Assembly: GCF_000247815.1 (NCBI RefSeq) | Contig: NC_021674.1 | Location: 7,963,606-8,027,605, forward strand | Reading direction: 5' to 3' | From: Ficedula albicollis | Lineage: Eukaryota > Chordata > Aves > Passeriformes > Muscicapidae | DNA: 64,000 bases | Shown here: piece by piece, positions 29,245 through 57,740 of the stretch | Layout of the letters: the number at the start of each line of letters is the position of its first letter | How positions within the stretch are numbered: the stretch's first letter is position 1 | Notes under the pieces: generated by a model | What the model saw: only the letters and a program-made list of their open reading frames with translations | Database searches by the model: none | What the model was told of the DNA's origin: nothing | Program-made: the position numbers and the translations under genes

Positions 29245-29580
29245 CAGGTTATTCAGGACCACACCTAGTCAAGGTCTAAGTATGTCCCAGGTTAGAGAAT
29301 TCTCAACCTTTCTGCGCCTGCATACCGGGGCTATACTGCTCCTATGGGGAAGAATTTTTTCCTTATGGAAAATCAAGATTTCTTTTGTTGGAGTTTGTGC
29401 CCATGGTCATTTGTCCTTTCATTGTGTCTGTGAAAAAAGCCTGGCTGTCTGGACTACAACCCCTATGAAGTAGATAGTTGCAGATGGCTAAAGAAGTCTC
29501 ACAGCCTTCCTTTCCCTAAGCTGGAGAAACCAAACTCACTCAGCCTTTCACTCTATGCTCTGTGCACCAGCCCAATTCAG
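29245..29580 (-). mobile_element. CR1 LINE fragment, truncated by a poly-A/poly-G block
   Basis: Diverged antisense CR1 is recognisable from ggggaagaattttttcctta through ggtcatttgtcctttcattg to actcactcagcctttcactc. It stops abruptly at 29581, where an 18-base A run and a 1022-base G run begin. This again suggests that a repeat-induced gap was filled artificially. Confidence 0.6.
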
Positions 29581-29598
29581 AAAAAAAAAAAAAAAAAA

Positions 29599-30622
<1,024 letters not shown>

Positions 30623-30625
30623 GGG

Positions 30626-30690
30626 AAAAAAAAAAAAAAAAAAAAAAAAAAAAGAAAGAAAGAAAAGAAAGAAAGACAGAAAAAAATTCT
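30626..30690. repeat. Poly-A followed by a GAAA-rich microsatellite
   Basis: 28 A residues run into repeated GAAA-like units. It may be the degraded tail of a retroelement or a true microsatellite at the edge of the filled gap. Confidence 0.6.
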
Positions 30691-32426
30691 TTTTCTGGCA
30701 ATAGGTATTCCAGAGAATGACAAGAATGCGACTTGTTTTTAAAGTAGCTAAATCTCTCCAGAAGTTTTGAGGACAAGGTATTTAAGTGTGTGTCTCTGAG
30801 TAAAATAGACTTCTAAATTCAACTTCAGTAGCAAAGTTGTTACAACTTTGCTCCCAATTTCAATTAATCAGCACCACAGAAAATTCCAGAGACTTTTGTT
30901 ATTGGGCTGTTGAACTAGGACTAGTGTGCTTAACAGAGAACTTTTTTAAAATTCAGAATTGCTTTTGCAATGCCGAGGGAAGAGGAACAAGTAGGAAAGA
31001 CAAAACATATGAAAGAAACATGAACCTCCTCTGTTTTCACTGAAAACAAAGAAAAGAGCATTTTGCTGGAAATTAATTAATTTCTTTTTAGCATATTTTT
31101 GCCTATTCTATTAAGGACATATTTAAGCACAGTCTGTGTCCTCTGCAGAACTCAGGAATGAGTCTTTGAAATTGGGACACCAGGGATGCCGCCATCGCCT
31201 CCTGCTCCAGGCAAACCAGGAGTTTTGCTATCTGACTGTGCTGCAAAGTAGGTTGACCTTGGTTAAGTGGGTCCAGAAAATCTGTTTTACCAGAGTAACT
31301 GTCTTTGTCTGTCCTCTATCTGCACCCTGCAATTTCCTGAGTTACTGCTTGGTTCCTTGTTACATTAAATAATTGGCTACTTTCCAGAAATTGGGACTCA
31401 CTGCTGTACTGGGTGAATATGTAACATTGCCTCTCTCCCCCTGGATCTTCTGAATTGCTGAATATAGGAAACAAAACTAACCAGTCCTTCCTCATCACTG
31501 GAAGAGAACATGAACCTTGCCCTGTTTTGGAGTGAAGGTTTGTCCTCTCTTCCCCCCAGCTGTGGGTGGGGAAGCTGTTAACACTGTCCTCACCAGGGAC
31601 CAGAATTTCAGGGAGCTTGAGCTGGCTGAACAGTGTCTGGCCTGTGCCTAAATGGGTTGGAAAATAGGATTGGAATTTGGCCCTAAGACCCTGGATGGGG
31701 GCTGCTTGGTTAAATCATGCCTCTGGTGGCTAAACTCACAGCAGAGTCCAGGTGAGCAGGAGCCCTTGTATGGCTCCAGTTCAACTTCCTGCTCAAATCA
31801 AGAGTAATGCCAAACTTCCTCAGGACTCTGTCCAGCTCAGGTAAGGATATTTTCCCCACTAAGTCTTCACAGCCACTCTGGGCCCTGCAGTACCTTGAAG
31901 AAGAATATTTTTCCTTACATCCAGTTGGCGTTTCCCTTAGCTGCAGCTTCTACCCCCTGCCTTTCACTGTGCACCTGTGGGAAGATTCTGGACTCCACCT
32001 TCTTTACAGCCCCCCTGAGGCAGTTAAAAACATGGAGAGGATTCTCCCCTTCATGTTTTTGTCTCAGTCCTGAGCAAGTCCCTCCCTGTATACACATACA
32101 TGAATCCATGTGCTCTCATCTAGTCAGAATAATATCTCCAGAGCAAAGCCCAGAGAATAATTTGAAGGTGTTAAAGACACCAGATTCCTCCATCATGGCA
32201 TAAAGATATATTTGCCCCTTCTGGCTCCCCTCCAGCAGCCAAATCTGCTGGAATCTCTGCTGTTAGAGATTGCCATGCTGCTGGCCACTGGTGACCACCA
32301 AAGTATCCTGCCCTGGTGCCTTGCACGAGCAGATGGCACAGCAGCCTCTCCCTCCCAGCACAGCACCCAACCTGTTAACAGAGCCTGGGCCAGCACCCAC
32401 TTCCATGAGATCCCTGAGGGAGAAGG

Positions 32427-32459
32427 GATGGATGGATGGATGGATGGATGGATGGATGG
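32427..32459. repeat. (GGAT)n tetranucleotide microsatellite
   Basis: About eight perfect GGAT units. No gene context. Confidence 0.9.
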
Positions 32460-33428
32460 GGTCCCAGTGAGTTGTGCCCTTGAGGCAGCACAGGAGTGGG
32501 GTTCCTGCACAAAGCCATGGTGCAGAGAGGGGAGATAGGTCCTGCAGCCTGAACTGCATCTGTGTGACCATGCTCCCCCTCCCAGCGCTCCCCTCACATG
32601 GAATGGCACAACTGGGGGAGAGAATCAGCTGTGCAGAGGATCACAGGTCAAAAATACTGAGGGACTACACCAAGCTTCAGCATGCAAGCAGGCAGGGTTC
32701 AGTAAAGCTTCACAGCCTAGCCTTGGAGCACAGCTGTTACTATTTATCTGGCTTCCTGTCCATTCTGCTTCTGAATCATGACATGGGTAACAGTGCAGGG
32801 GAATCCATGTGCACTTTTGCTGCTTCAGTTGTTAAGCATCCACAGTTTTCCTAAATAAATGCTTGGGATCTTCCTGGTGACTGTCTCAATGCTGCTGGCT
32901 GAGATTGCTGGCTGTTTTATACATCCCACTTGAAGAACAACCCCCAGTCCTCTAAAGAGAACAAAAAATCAGTTATTTACTCTCATCACTCTTGCACTTT
33001 GTCTCCAACTAACTCTTAACGCACTTGTCATCCAAATAAGTCAATTCAGCATAATACTTTAATCTAGCTTGTAAATGGTGAGAGCAAAAAAAAGACCTTT
33101 TAAAACTATTTTAGAGACCTCACTATAAATGCAGCCTAACAAGATTATCCAGCACACTAAGAAGCTAGATCTCCATTCAGAATCATAGAAGAAATCTGCT
33201 GAAAATAACTGTGGGCACTGAAGATGCAAAACACTTGAAATGTAATTTTATGAGCTGCGCACACAATACAGTTAGTTATGGCTCTAGCTTTTTCCAATAA
33301 TATGAAAAATGCCATAATTAACCCCACTCTTCATCCCAAGCTGAGTAAATTTTAAACTTACCCCAGGCTAGTTGAAGATCCTTCAGCACTGGCAGTTGCT
33401 GGAGTTGGGAATTTGCACTGTGCAAGAA

Positions 33429-33470
33429 AGGAGAGAGAGAGACAGAGAGAGACAGAGAGAGAGGAGAGCA
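33429..33470. repeat. (GA)n microsatellite with GACA interruptions
   Basis: Purine-rich GA repeat interrupted twice by gaca at regular spacing. Confidence 0.85.
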
Positions 33471-34453
33471 ATGGAGGCTTGACGTTTCCCAGGATGGGAC
33501 TGTCACATGCTAATCACTGATTTGAAATGCAAGCATAACAAAAGCCTTCTAATTATATAATCTTCAGGTCACATCCTCGCGTGCCCATGCAAAAACCAGG
33601 ACTGTGCACTTGGAAGAAGGCGAGGCAGACTTTCTGACTTTTTAATTAGCATTGCACAGGGCTGGGGAGGGAGGGTGAGGAGCCCTGGGAAGTGACGGCA
33701 GCAGGGGCCATGTGGGGCCATGCGCTGGCTGTGCTGCTTTGCCAGGCTCAGAGGATCTTAAATACCTCCTGTGGCATCCAAAAAAGACCACCTCCAGTTG
33801 GGGACAGGGAAATGGGACCAGCTCCTCCCTGTCTGCTGACAGCCTGGCTTTCCTAGGGATGCCAGGGCCAAGAAGGCACAGGGGCCAAGGGCAAGGTTGC
33901 CAAAGTAGCCATGGCAGGGGAGTAGCAACAACCAGCACTTGAGTATTTTCTCTTTCTTGCTACGTGATGAAAAATTTTGAGTAAAAATATATAAGGGCTT
34001 GGATGGTGGGGAGCAGCAGCCCTCCACACCTGCTCCATTTCTTCCCTAAGGAGGATCAACCCTTCACTGGAGGGCTTTTAGATCCGAAGGGCCTGAAGAA
34101 AGGATGTGGAGAATGCAAGTAACCCAAGGGCAGGGCTGTCAGGGCAATGCTTGGGCCAGTCCACAGAGTTACTGTGAAGCATAAGAACAGGGAGACATAA
34201 AGGAGGAGGCACAGTAACAAAAGGCAGAATAATTTCTCCCTGAAACACAAAGATCTGTTTCAAAGGTACCCTCCAGGCAGAAAACCTGAAATGTGAAACT
34301 GCACAACCTAAATCAGTATAATTGCTATGCAGCATAGATAAATGTGGAGCCGAACAAAGAAGCTGAAAGGACGGGCTCCTAAATTAACAGAAGCTCTCTG
34401 GAAGATGCTACTACGTCTGAAGTCAAGGACTAGGGACAGAGAACACAGTATTT

Positions 34454-34545
34454 CTTTTTTCGTTTTTTTGTTTGTTTGCTTGCTTGCTTGCTGTGGGTTT
34501 TTGTTTTGGTTTTGTTTTGGTTTGTTTGTTTGTTGTTTTTTGATC
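34454..34545. repeat. T/G-rich simple repeat
   Basis: Runs of TTTG and TTGC units followed by TTTTGG units; low-complexity sequence with no coding signal. Confidence 0.75.
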
Positions 34546-35599
34546 TGGCTATTTCAGAAGCAAATGCAAGAAAATTGAACAGAATCAACTGTTCCCCTCA
34601 AGCAAAACTCAGGTGTCCTTTTGCAGTCCCCCTCTAGGAAATGAGAATAGTGTATATATGCATGAGAATAGAAGTATTTTCACTTCAAGACAAGAAAGCA
34701 TCTGAGAGGCAAAGTCCCATGAGACCATGCAACGCATTTCTTCTGCTGTAGAGAGCCACTTCTCCCAAGCTGACTCTCCATCTCCTGTGGACAGGCTGTT
34801 CCCAGAGGTAGGTCCATGGAGCACAAAAGCCCTGCTGGAGCAGGCACCTTTGGGTGGCACGGAGTGTGAGCCAACAGCATTCCTATGAGCCATTCTTCCC
34901 CTTCTGGGGATGGTGGGGAACCTTTATGGGGCAGAGCAGACCCAAATGGACCATCAGAGTGGTGGCTGTGGCCACCCTGAGGAAACACCCTCATGTGTTT
35001 CCTCTGGCAGGTGTTGCCTCTGGGTTCGGGGCTGTGGAGGTTCTTATACAGCCAAACCACTGTGTAATTTATTTTTTCTTTTTTGGTAGTTTTATGGTAG
35101 TTTTTTGCTCTAAACTCCAACCAGGTTGCCTGGAGGGGTTGTGGAGTCTCCCTCCATAGAGCCAAGACCCGACAGGATGTGCTGCAGGGCAGCTGTCACA
35201 GGTGACCCTGTGTGTGCAGGGATCTGTGCGCAGAGAGGCCTTTCCCACCTCAGCGACACGGCTTTGGGGGCTCTTTTCACTTATGTGTGAGAATACCTCA
35301 CTCTGAAACTGGTACGGCTTTCCTCCCTTTCAATCCCCCACACTCGGTTTTGTAGTGAAGGTTGGAGACCTCCCAGATCACTGAGTACAGCCATTAACCC
35401 AACAGTGCCAGGCCCACCAACAGCCCAACCCGTCCCCAAGCGCCACATCCCAGGGCTAACACTTCCAAGGATGGCGATTCCCTGTGTGATTCCTATGCCT
35501 GGCCACCCTTTCCATAAACACCTTTCCTAATACACAAAAAACCTTCCCTGGCACAACTCGAGGCCTGTCACTTGTAGCCTGGGAGAAGAGGCCAACCCC

Positions 35600-35808
35600 C
35601 ACCTGGCTGCTCCTGTGGGGGAACTGTAGAGAGGGATAAAATCCCCCCTGAGCCTCTTTTTCTCCCACCTGGCTACTCCCGTCAGGGAATTTAGAGTGAC
35701 AAAATCCCCCCTGAGCCTCCTGGTTTTTTTTTTTTCCCATCTGGCTGCTCCTGTCGGGGAATTCTAGAGAGTCATAAAATCCCCCCTGAGCCTCCTTTTC
35801 TCCTGGCC
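35600..35808. repeat. Minisatellite, three units of 67-73 bases
   Basis: Three diverged tandem units start near 35600, 35667 and 35738. Each begins ccacctggctgctcc or a close variant and ends in a shared aaatcccccctgagcctc core plus a T-rich spacer that varies from about 7 to 13 bases. It lies directly upstream of the DHX57 promoter. Minus-strand translation gives a repeated EAQGGF-type peptide, which I regard as incidental. Unlike the duplications elsewhere in the window, the units differ by many substitutions and small indels, so this looks like a genuine old tandem repeat. Confidence 0.8.
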
Positions 35809-36033
35809 GAGCTCCCTCGGTAACTTGTGGGGTGGGTGCAGCGAGCACCCACAAAGGTTTTCAACCATCGTTCTCGCTTTTACGTGGCAATACGAGACAC
35901 GCTCTAAAAATCAGCATGCCCGCTGAGAAACAAACGGCCCGTGTCACTGTTAGAGCTACACACATCCAGATATTAAAAGGCGCGGCAGCTTAAAGCCGTG
36001 CGGACCTCTCACAGCGCCGTGCCCTGCCTGAGG

Positions 36034-36523
<490 letters not shown>

Positions 36524-36529
36524 CTCTGC

Positions 36530-36538
36530 GATGGCGGC
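36530..36538 (+). promoter_or_regulatory. YY1-like motif near the DHX57 start region
   Basis: GATGGCGGC matches the core of the YY1 site that commonly sits just downstream of transcription starts in housekeeping CpG-island promoters. It lies seven bases after the end of the poly-G run. The ATG inside it is not the DHX57 start. Confidence 0.35.
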
Positions 36539-37586
36539 TGAGGGGAGGTGGGCAGGGAGGGGATGGGGTCCGGGGAACGCGGGGCTGGGAGAGGATTGAG
36601 GGTCCCCAAACACCCGTGAGGGAGAGCGGGGAGGGTCGGAGCTGCCCCGTGCCCGGGGCCCTTGCTCTAAGCTGAGAGGCAGAGACAGAACCCAGCGTGT
36701 GGGTGTGACAGCGGCCTCGGGGCACCTGCCATGGTCTCCCTCCTCCCTCCCTCACTTTTGCCAAATTGCTCCGAGCGGGTTAGCTCGGCTGTGAGCTCCT
36801 GTCCAGCCCCGGCGACTAAAAGGGGAATTTGCTTCTTTCCACGCCGTCGTTTTTGGGCTGTTGCTTGTGCGCGGCCACATCAGTTCTCGTCCTGGCTGTG
36901 GAGGTTCCAGTGCAAAGATGCAGGGAATACAATAAGCGCCTGCCGGACTCGCCTCTCCCCTGCAGTAGCTTCCCGTGAGCAGGAGATGCAGTGGGAGATG
37001 TGTTCATGTTGGATGTGTAAATGACAGCTGCTCAGCCCTCAGGGGCTGCTGTCAGCGCTGGGAGGACGCTGCTGTGGGAAGGGGGGGCCGCTCATTCTCC
37101 TCACCAGGCTCAGCAGCCCGGGCAGCTCCCTGCAGAGCGCAGCCCAGTGTGAGACAAGCTGGAAAAAAACATTATATCTTCGGCTTTAGCTCTTCTAGTC
37201 TCAGCCCTGCAAGATGCTGAGTTAAAAAGTGATGGGGCAGAGGCTGCTTTCTTCTGTGAAATTTCCCTTGGGGGTTTGTCCTGTGGGCTACATGGATCCA
37301 AGAAGGTTCTGAGTGGTAGAACTGGGGTTCCCAGTTCCTACCAGCACTGCTGGTAGGCTCATGCTTTTGACACAAAGCCACAGAAGTTACTAAACAATGT
37401 TCCAGAAGGATATTTTTTTGCTCCAGGTGCATACAGGCACACCAACGGGCAGATGATCAACAGTGGTTTGAGAGAGTGCCTTGTCACGTAGAAAAACAAA
37501 TGATGTGTGCTCTGACATACACAATGTGCTTAATCAATCGCCTTTGCAACTAAGAGCTGTTTTTTCCTCTTCTTCAGCAAGGAAAC

Positions 37587-53324
<15,738 letters not shown>

Positions 53325-53798
53325 CACCAGAACAGCTTTCTGTAAAGAATCACCCATAGTCACGGCCTGAGAACACACCGAGTAACATGAGTGTCATGAT
53401 GTATTTATGGGTTCAAAATGTGGCACTGACCTCTGGAAGAAAAGGCTGGCAACTTGAGTTCTGGGTTTTTTCTTTTGTTTGCTTGCTTGTTGAAATTTAG
53501 GTGGCTTACAGTAGTCTCTGAGAACTGGGAAAATGCCAACTCTTCCAGAAGGAATAGCAACTTGAGTGTTTTTTTATGGGACTGTACCCTGGCAGTCATG
53601 TTTTCTGGTCACACAAACACCTGGTAGCCAGCTGTTTCTGGTAAGTCACAGCTGGAGGCATGTGACATAGGGAGCTGCTCCCAAATTGGTTTAAACTCAC
53701 TTCTGTATTTTGACCAAGACTTAACTGAGGCAGTTTTGGCAGATCAGGGATCCTCTGTTTACAGTTCAACTCAAAGCCCTTGTGCAAGGGATTTATGT

Positions 53799-54495
53799 GG
53801 CCGTGCTGGGGGAGCTGCAGAGCTGAGCTGGGGATGGGCCTGACCCGTGTCTCTGTGTTTCACCACCTGTGTTAGGTGGCCGAGCTGGTGAAGGAGCTGC
53901 GCTGTGAGCTGGACCAGCTGCTGCAGGATAAAATCAAGAATCCCAGCATGGATTTGTGCATGTGCCCCCGTGGCTCTCGGATCATTGGGATGATTGTCAA
54001 GCTTGTGACCACGCAGTGACACCAGAACAGCTTTCTGTAAAGAATCACCCATAGTCACGGCCTGAGAACACACCGAGTAACATGAGTGTCATGATGTATT
54101 TATGGGTTCAAAATGTGGCACTGACCTCTGGAAGAAAAGGCTGGCAACTTGAGTTCTGGGTTTTTTCTTTTGTTTGCTTGCTTGTTGAAATTTAGGTGGC
54201 TTACAGTAGTCTCTGAGAACTGGGAAAATGCCAACTCTTCCAGAAGGAATAGCAACTTGAGTGTTTTTTTATGGGACTGTACCCTGGCAGTCATGTTTTC
54301 TGGTCACACAAACACCTGGTAGCCAGCTGTTTCTGGTAAGTCACAGCTGGAGGCATGTGACATAGGGAGCTGCTCCCAAATTGGTTTAAACTCACTTCTG
54401 TATTTTGACCAAGACTTAACTGAGGCAGTTTTGGCAGATCAGGGATCCTCTGTTTACAGTTCAACTCAAAGCCCTTGTGCAAGGGATTTATGTGG
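53799..54495 (+). repeat. Copy 2 of the 695-base duplication; duplicate DHX57 terminal exon at 53876-54019
   Basis: I see one mismatch against copy 1 (ctgggagag versus ctgggggag). The acceptor and the coding sequence VAELVKELRCELDQLLQDK...KLVTTQ-stop are repeated intact. In a transcript the first copy's stop and 3' UTR would be used. The near-complete identity favours an assembly duplication over an old event. Confidence 0.9.
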
Positions 54496-56209
54496 AGAGG
54501 TTCTGAAATTCAGATGATGGCCTGTGGTGAGATGCACTGGATCAGTCAGTGTGGTGTTGGGAGCAGTGCAGGTTGCTCTGGTGACAAGGTAAAACACTAG
54601 GACAGTATGGATGGACATTTTGCCTGAGAGAAGCTATTCCAGTCCTTCCTGCACTGGGAGGAAGGCTAGGACAGTGTGGATGGACATTTTGCCTGAGAGA
54701 GGCTATTCCAGTCCTTCCTGCACTGGGAGGAAGTAAAACAGCTAAGATGGGTGTGCTGTAGTGCATCCAGAAATGTGTTCTGCTTTGGGGTAGTCCTCCT
54801 GCCACCCTACACAGCTGCAACAAAGTCCCACTTTTGGAAGCTTTTAGCCAAGCTGCTGCTCTGGAGACTGGGCTGCTCCAGTGTGTGGTAAAATGCTGTA
54901 GCAATAATGAACTATTATTTCCTCCCTTTGGCTTTGTTTAACTGCAGTGCTGCAGCCAAGCTGCTCCAGTACTAAGTGCCTGAAGTGACAGGACTGGGCT
55001 GTCACCTTTCACAGTAAAACCAGAGCAACACTGCCTCCAGCACCAGTCTGATCTACGATGTTCAGCCTCAGGAATAATGAGGGGAGGGAGGGACATTGTA
55101 TTTGAATTTTTTAAAAGAAAGAATACACGTGAATTGTTTGTAGGAGTTTCACACCCAACACATCCTCCTGTGAGGAAGAGGACAGGAGCACCTAGACCAA
55201 CATCCCTGTGCAGAGCATGGCCCCTGCAGCACTGCTGGGATGGATTAGCCCCAGCTGGCTCCATCCCATCTCCATGACCTGGCACTGAGAGGAGGGAGAA
55301 GGATGGGATGTGAGAAAATTCACACATTGAGATACAGATAGTTTAATAAAGCAAAAGCCATGCACAGGCACAGAAAAATGAGGAATTTATTCCCCACTTC
55401 CCTTGTGCAGTGTTCAGCCACTCCAGGAAAGCAGCATGCCTGTCCTTCTTAACATTCCTTAAATGACCTGGCACTCCCCTTTCATTGCTCTTCTGATAAC
55501 AGCCATTATCAGCTGCAGAGATAAATCAAACTAGCAAAGATCCTGCATTATTTTATTAATTCAGTAACCTATCCATGGTGAGATGGGGACAGTCTGGTTT
55601 CCCAAAGCAACCATGGATCAGCATAAGCAGCAAGGCCCTTCCCTGGGCACACTTCACTGCCAGGATGGAACTGCTCAGACAGGGAACTTGAGCTCATTCC
55701 CCTACAGATCCTGCTACTCAAACATGACCTGCAGGTTGTGCTTAGGACCTGTCCTCTCCACAAAACCCCTCAGATTTCCTCAAGATGGTAAACAGACTAT
55801 CATACACAACAGCCACCTGGCGCTGGCAACCTTCACCCTGAGCTGGTGCTCTGCATGCTGTCTTTCACCCCAGGGGCACACACTGCCTGCTTCCCCATCC
55901 CAAATACGAGCAGCAGGGTTATCACAATTTATTTCTTAGTTAGAAATGCAGTTTATTTCAATGCACCAATAAAAAAAAAAAATAAGCCAAACATTTTCAG
56001 ATCACAGAACACGAACACAACAGAAGAGTTTTGTATTAGTCTGCTAACAAGTCTTTTAGAAGATAGAGGTTCATGCCAATTGCTAGTCAATAGAAACTGC
56101 CTTCTAGGACTAAGCCCTTACGTCACAAAATCCCTTATAATGTAAACAAAATATTTTTTTTTACTAAACTTCTTAAATTTGAACCCATTCTTTTAGGACT
56201 TCCATTTCT
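54496..56209. other. Region between the convergent DHX57 and SRSF7 3' ends
   Basis: No coding gene is recognised; in particular there is no GEMIN6-like sequence. It contains a direct duplication (54597-54734), a retroviral-LTR-like fragment and poly(A) signals. Minus-strand AATAAA motifs for SRSF7 lie at 55952-55957 and 55928-55933, giving a 3' UTR of about 270-290 bases, with a further one at 55386-55391. A plus-strand AATAAA at 55345-55350 could serve DHX57, but it sits in the LTR-like fragment. Confidence 0.6.
55320..55460. mobile_element. Diverged avian LTR-like fragment
   Basis: The order attgagatacagatagttt, aataaagcaaaagccatgca, aggaatttattccccactt and gttcagccactccaggaaag resembles, from memory, a songbird endogenous-retrovirus LTR end. 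No target duplication or terminal motif is identified, so the ends are approximate. Confidence 0.45.
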
Positions 56210-57677
56210 TCAAGGGCTTCCTGAAGGTGAGTGACTGAAAAGAAAAAAAAGACAATGAACCATTAATAACCAACACCTACTACAGCAAAACCAACAGAAA
56301 TTGTCCATGCTACCCCAGGCTTCCTCTGAAGTTCTGCCCCTATTTTCATTTACAGTTCTCAAATAATTTAAGTGCTGTGTTTTACACTTTAATATAAAAA
56401 CTGCTTGCTTTTAGCTTGAAAGCTGAAGGCTAATTAAGAGAGCTGAGACATCAAGCCTGCTCAGAAATCTCAATTCCAGCACATACTTCTCTGGTAACAC
56501 AGGAAAACCTCTTCCTTCATGGAGCACAGCACAGCTTGGCAGCTGTACAACTCCTGAGCCTGCAGGAGTCACCAGAAGGAATTTAATACTACACCACTTT
56601 CAAGCCTTGCTCCACACCTTACATTACTCACTCGTTCCCTAGATTCTAAATTCCTCAGAAACATTTCATTAAAGCAAGTTTCTTTAGTTACTATCATGCC
56701 ATTCTGACTACCAGCAGCAGGAAACGCCCATTTATCATTACATTCTGACTACCAGCAGCAGGAAACGCCCATGAACAATTCCTCTTCTCATAGTTCACAG
56801 ATTTAGGCAAGTAAAAAAATGAGCTTTTATCTTTGCCCAAATTAGTTTCTCTAGGAACTGCTCCAGCTCAAGTGCTATTGAACCACAGAACAGACTCTGA
56901 TTTTAAGACATTCCTACCTTCTGAACGATTCCTCTTCTCATAGTTCACAGATTTAGGCAAGTAAAAAAATGAGCTTTTATCCTTGCCCAAATTAGTTTCT
57001 CTAGGAACTGCTCCAGCTCAAGTGCTATTGAACCACAGAACAGACTCTGATTTTAAGACATTCCTACCTTCTCTTTGGAGATGGTGATCTGGACTTTGAG
57101 CGGCTGTTTAAAAACAAACAAACAAATCAATCAGTGTGGTTGGTACACCTGGGTGCTCTCAGTAACCACTTCTGACCATTTAAAACCAGAAAAATTTGAT
57201 GCTGTTAAATGCATTGACACTGCTGGTAGCAAGTGTACCCAGTTACTTTAAGCAAGCTGCAGGTGAGAAGGAAAAATGCTGGAAGCCAGAGCCCTCTGAG
57301 CAAGACACGGCTTCAAAGCTGCTGTAATCACAGTAACCCTGCAAAGCAGGAACAGTGAATTGAGCAGAGTTAGGGAGAGGGAGAACTACAGACATTTGAC
57401 AATAAAGATAGGGAAAAAAAATGCCCCAAATCCTGTAATTTATTTTTTTTTTGTGATAATGAGTGAAGAACATCTGTATGCAAAATCCTAGAAGAATTAT
57501 TTACTGTTCCACAAAAAAAAAAAAAAAAATCAGCTGTTACTGTATGCAAAATCCTAGAAGAATTGTTTACTGTCCCACAAAAAAAAAAAATCAGCTGTTA
57601 AAAAAGTCCCATAATGTATGACAAAATGTTTTTGAAACCAGCTATAAAAAGTAAAAAAAAAAAAGTAAAAAAAAAAA

Positions 57678-57740
<63 letters not shown>

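Noticed and set aside
32427..32459. CRISPR-like or coding repeat at the GGAT array
   Set aside because: A simple tetranucleotide microsatellite with no spacers, in a bird genome.
36531..36545. ATGGCGGCTGAG after the poly-G as the start codon of a gene
   Set aside because: No open frame with coding character follows, DHX57 starts at 37587 with the expected N-terminus, and the string fits a YY1-type promoter motif.
55345..55350. The plus-strand AATAAA as the certain DHX57 poly(A) site
   Set aside because: It lies 2 kb beyond the first stop and inside an LTR-like fragment; usage cannot be judged from sequence alone.
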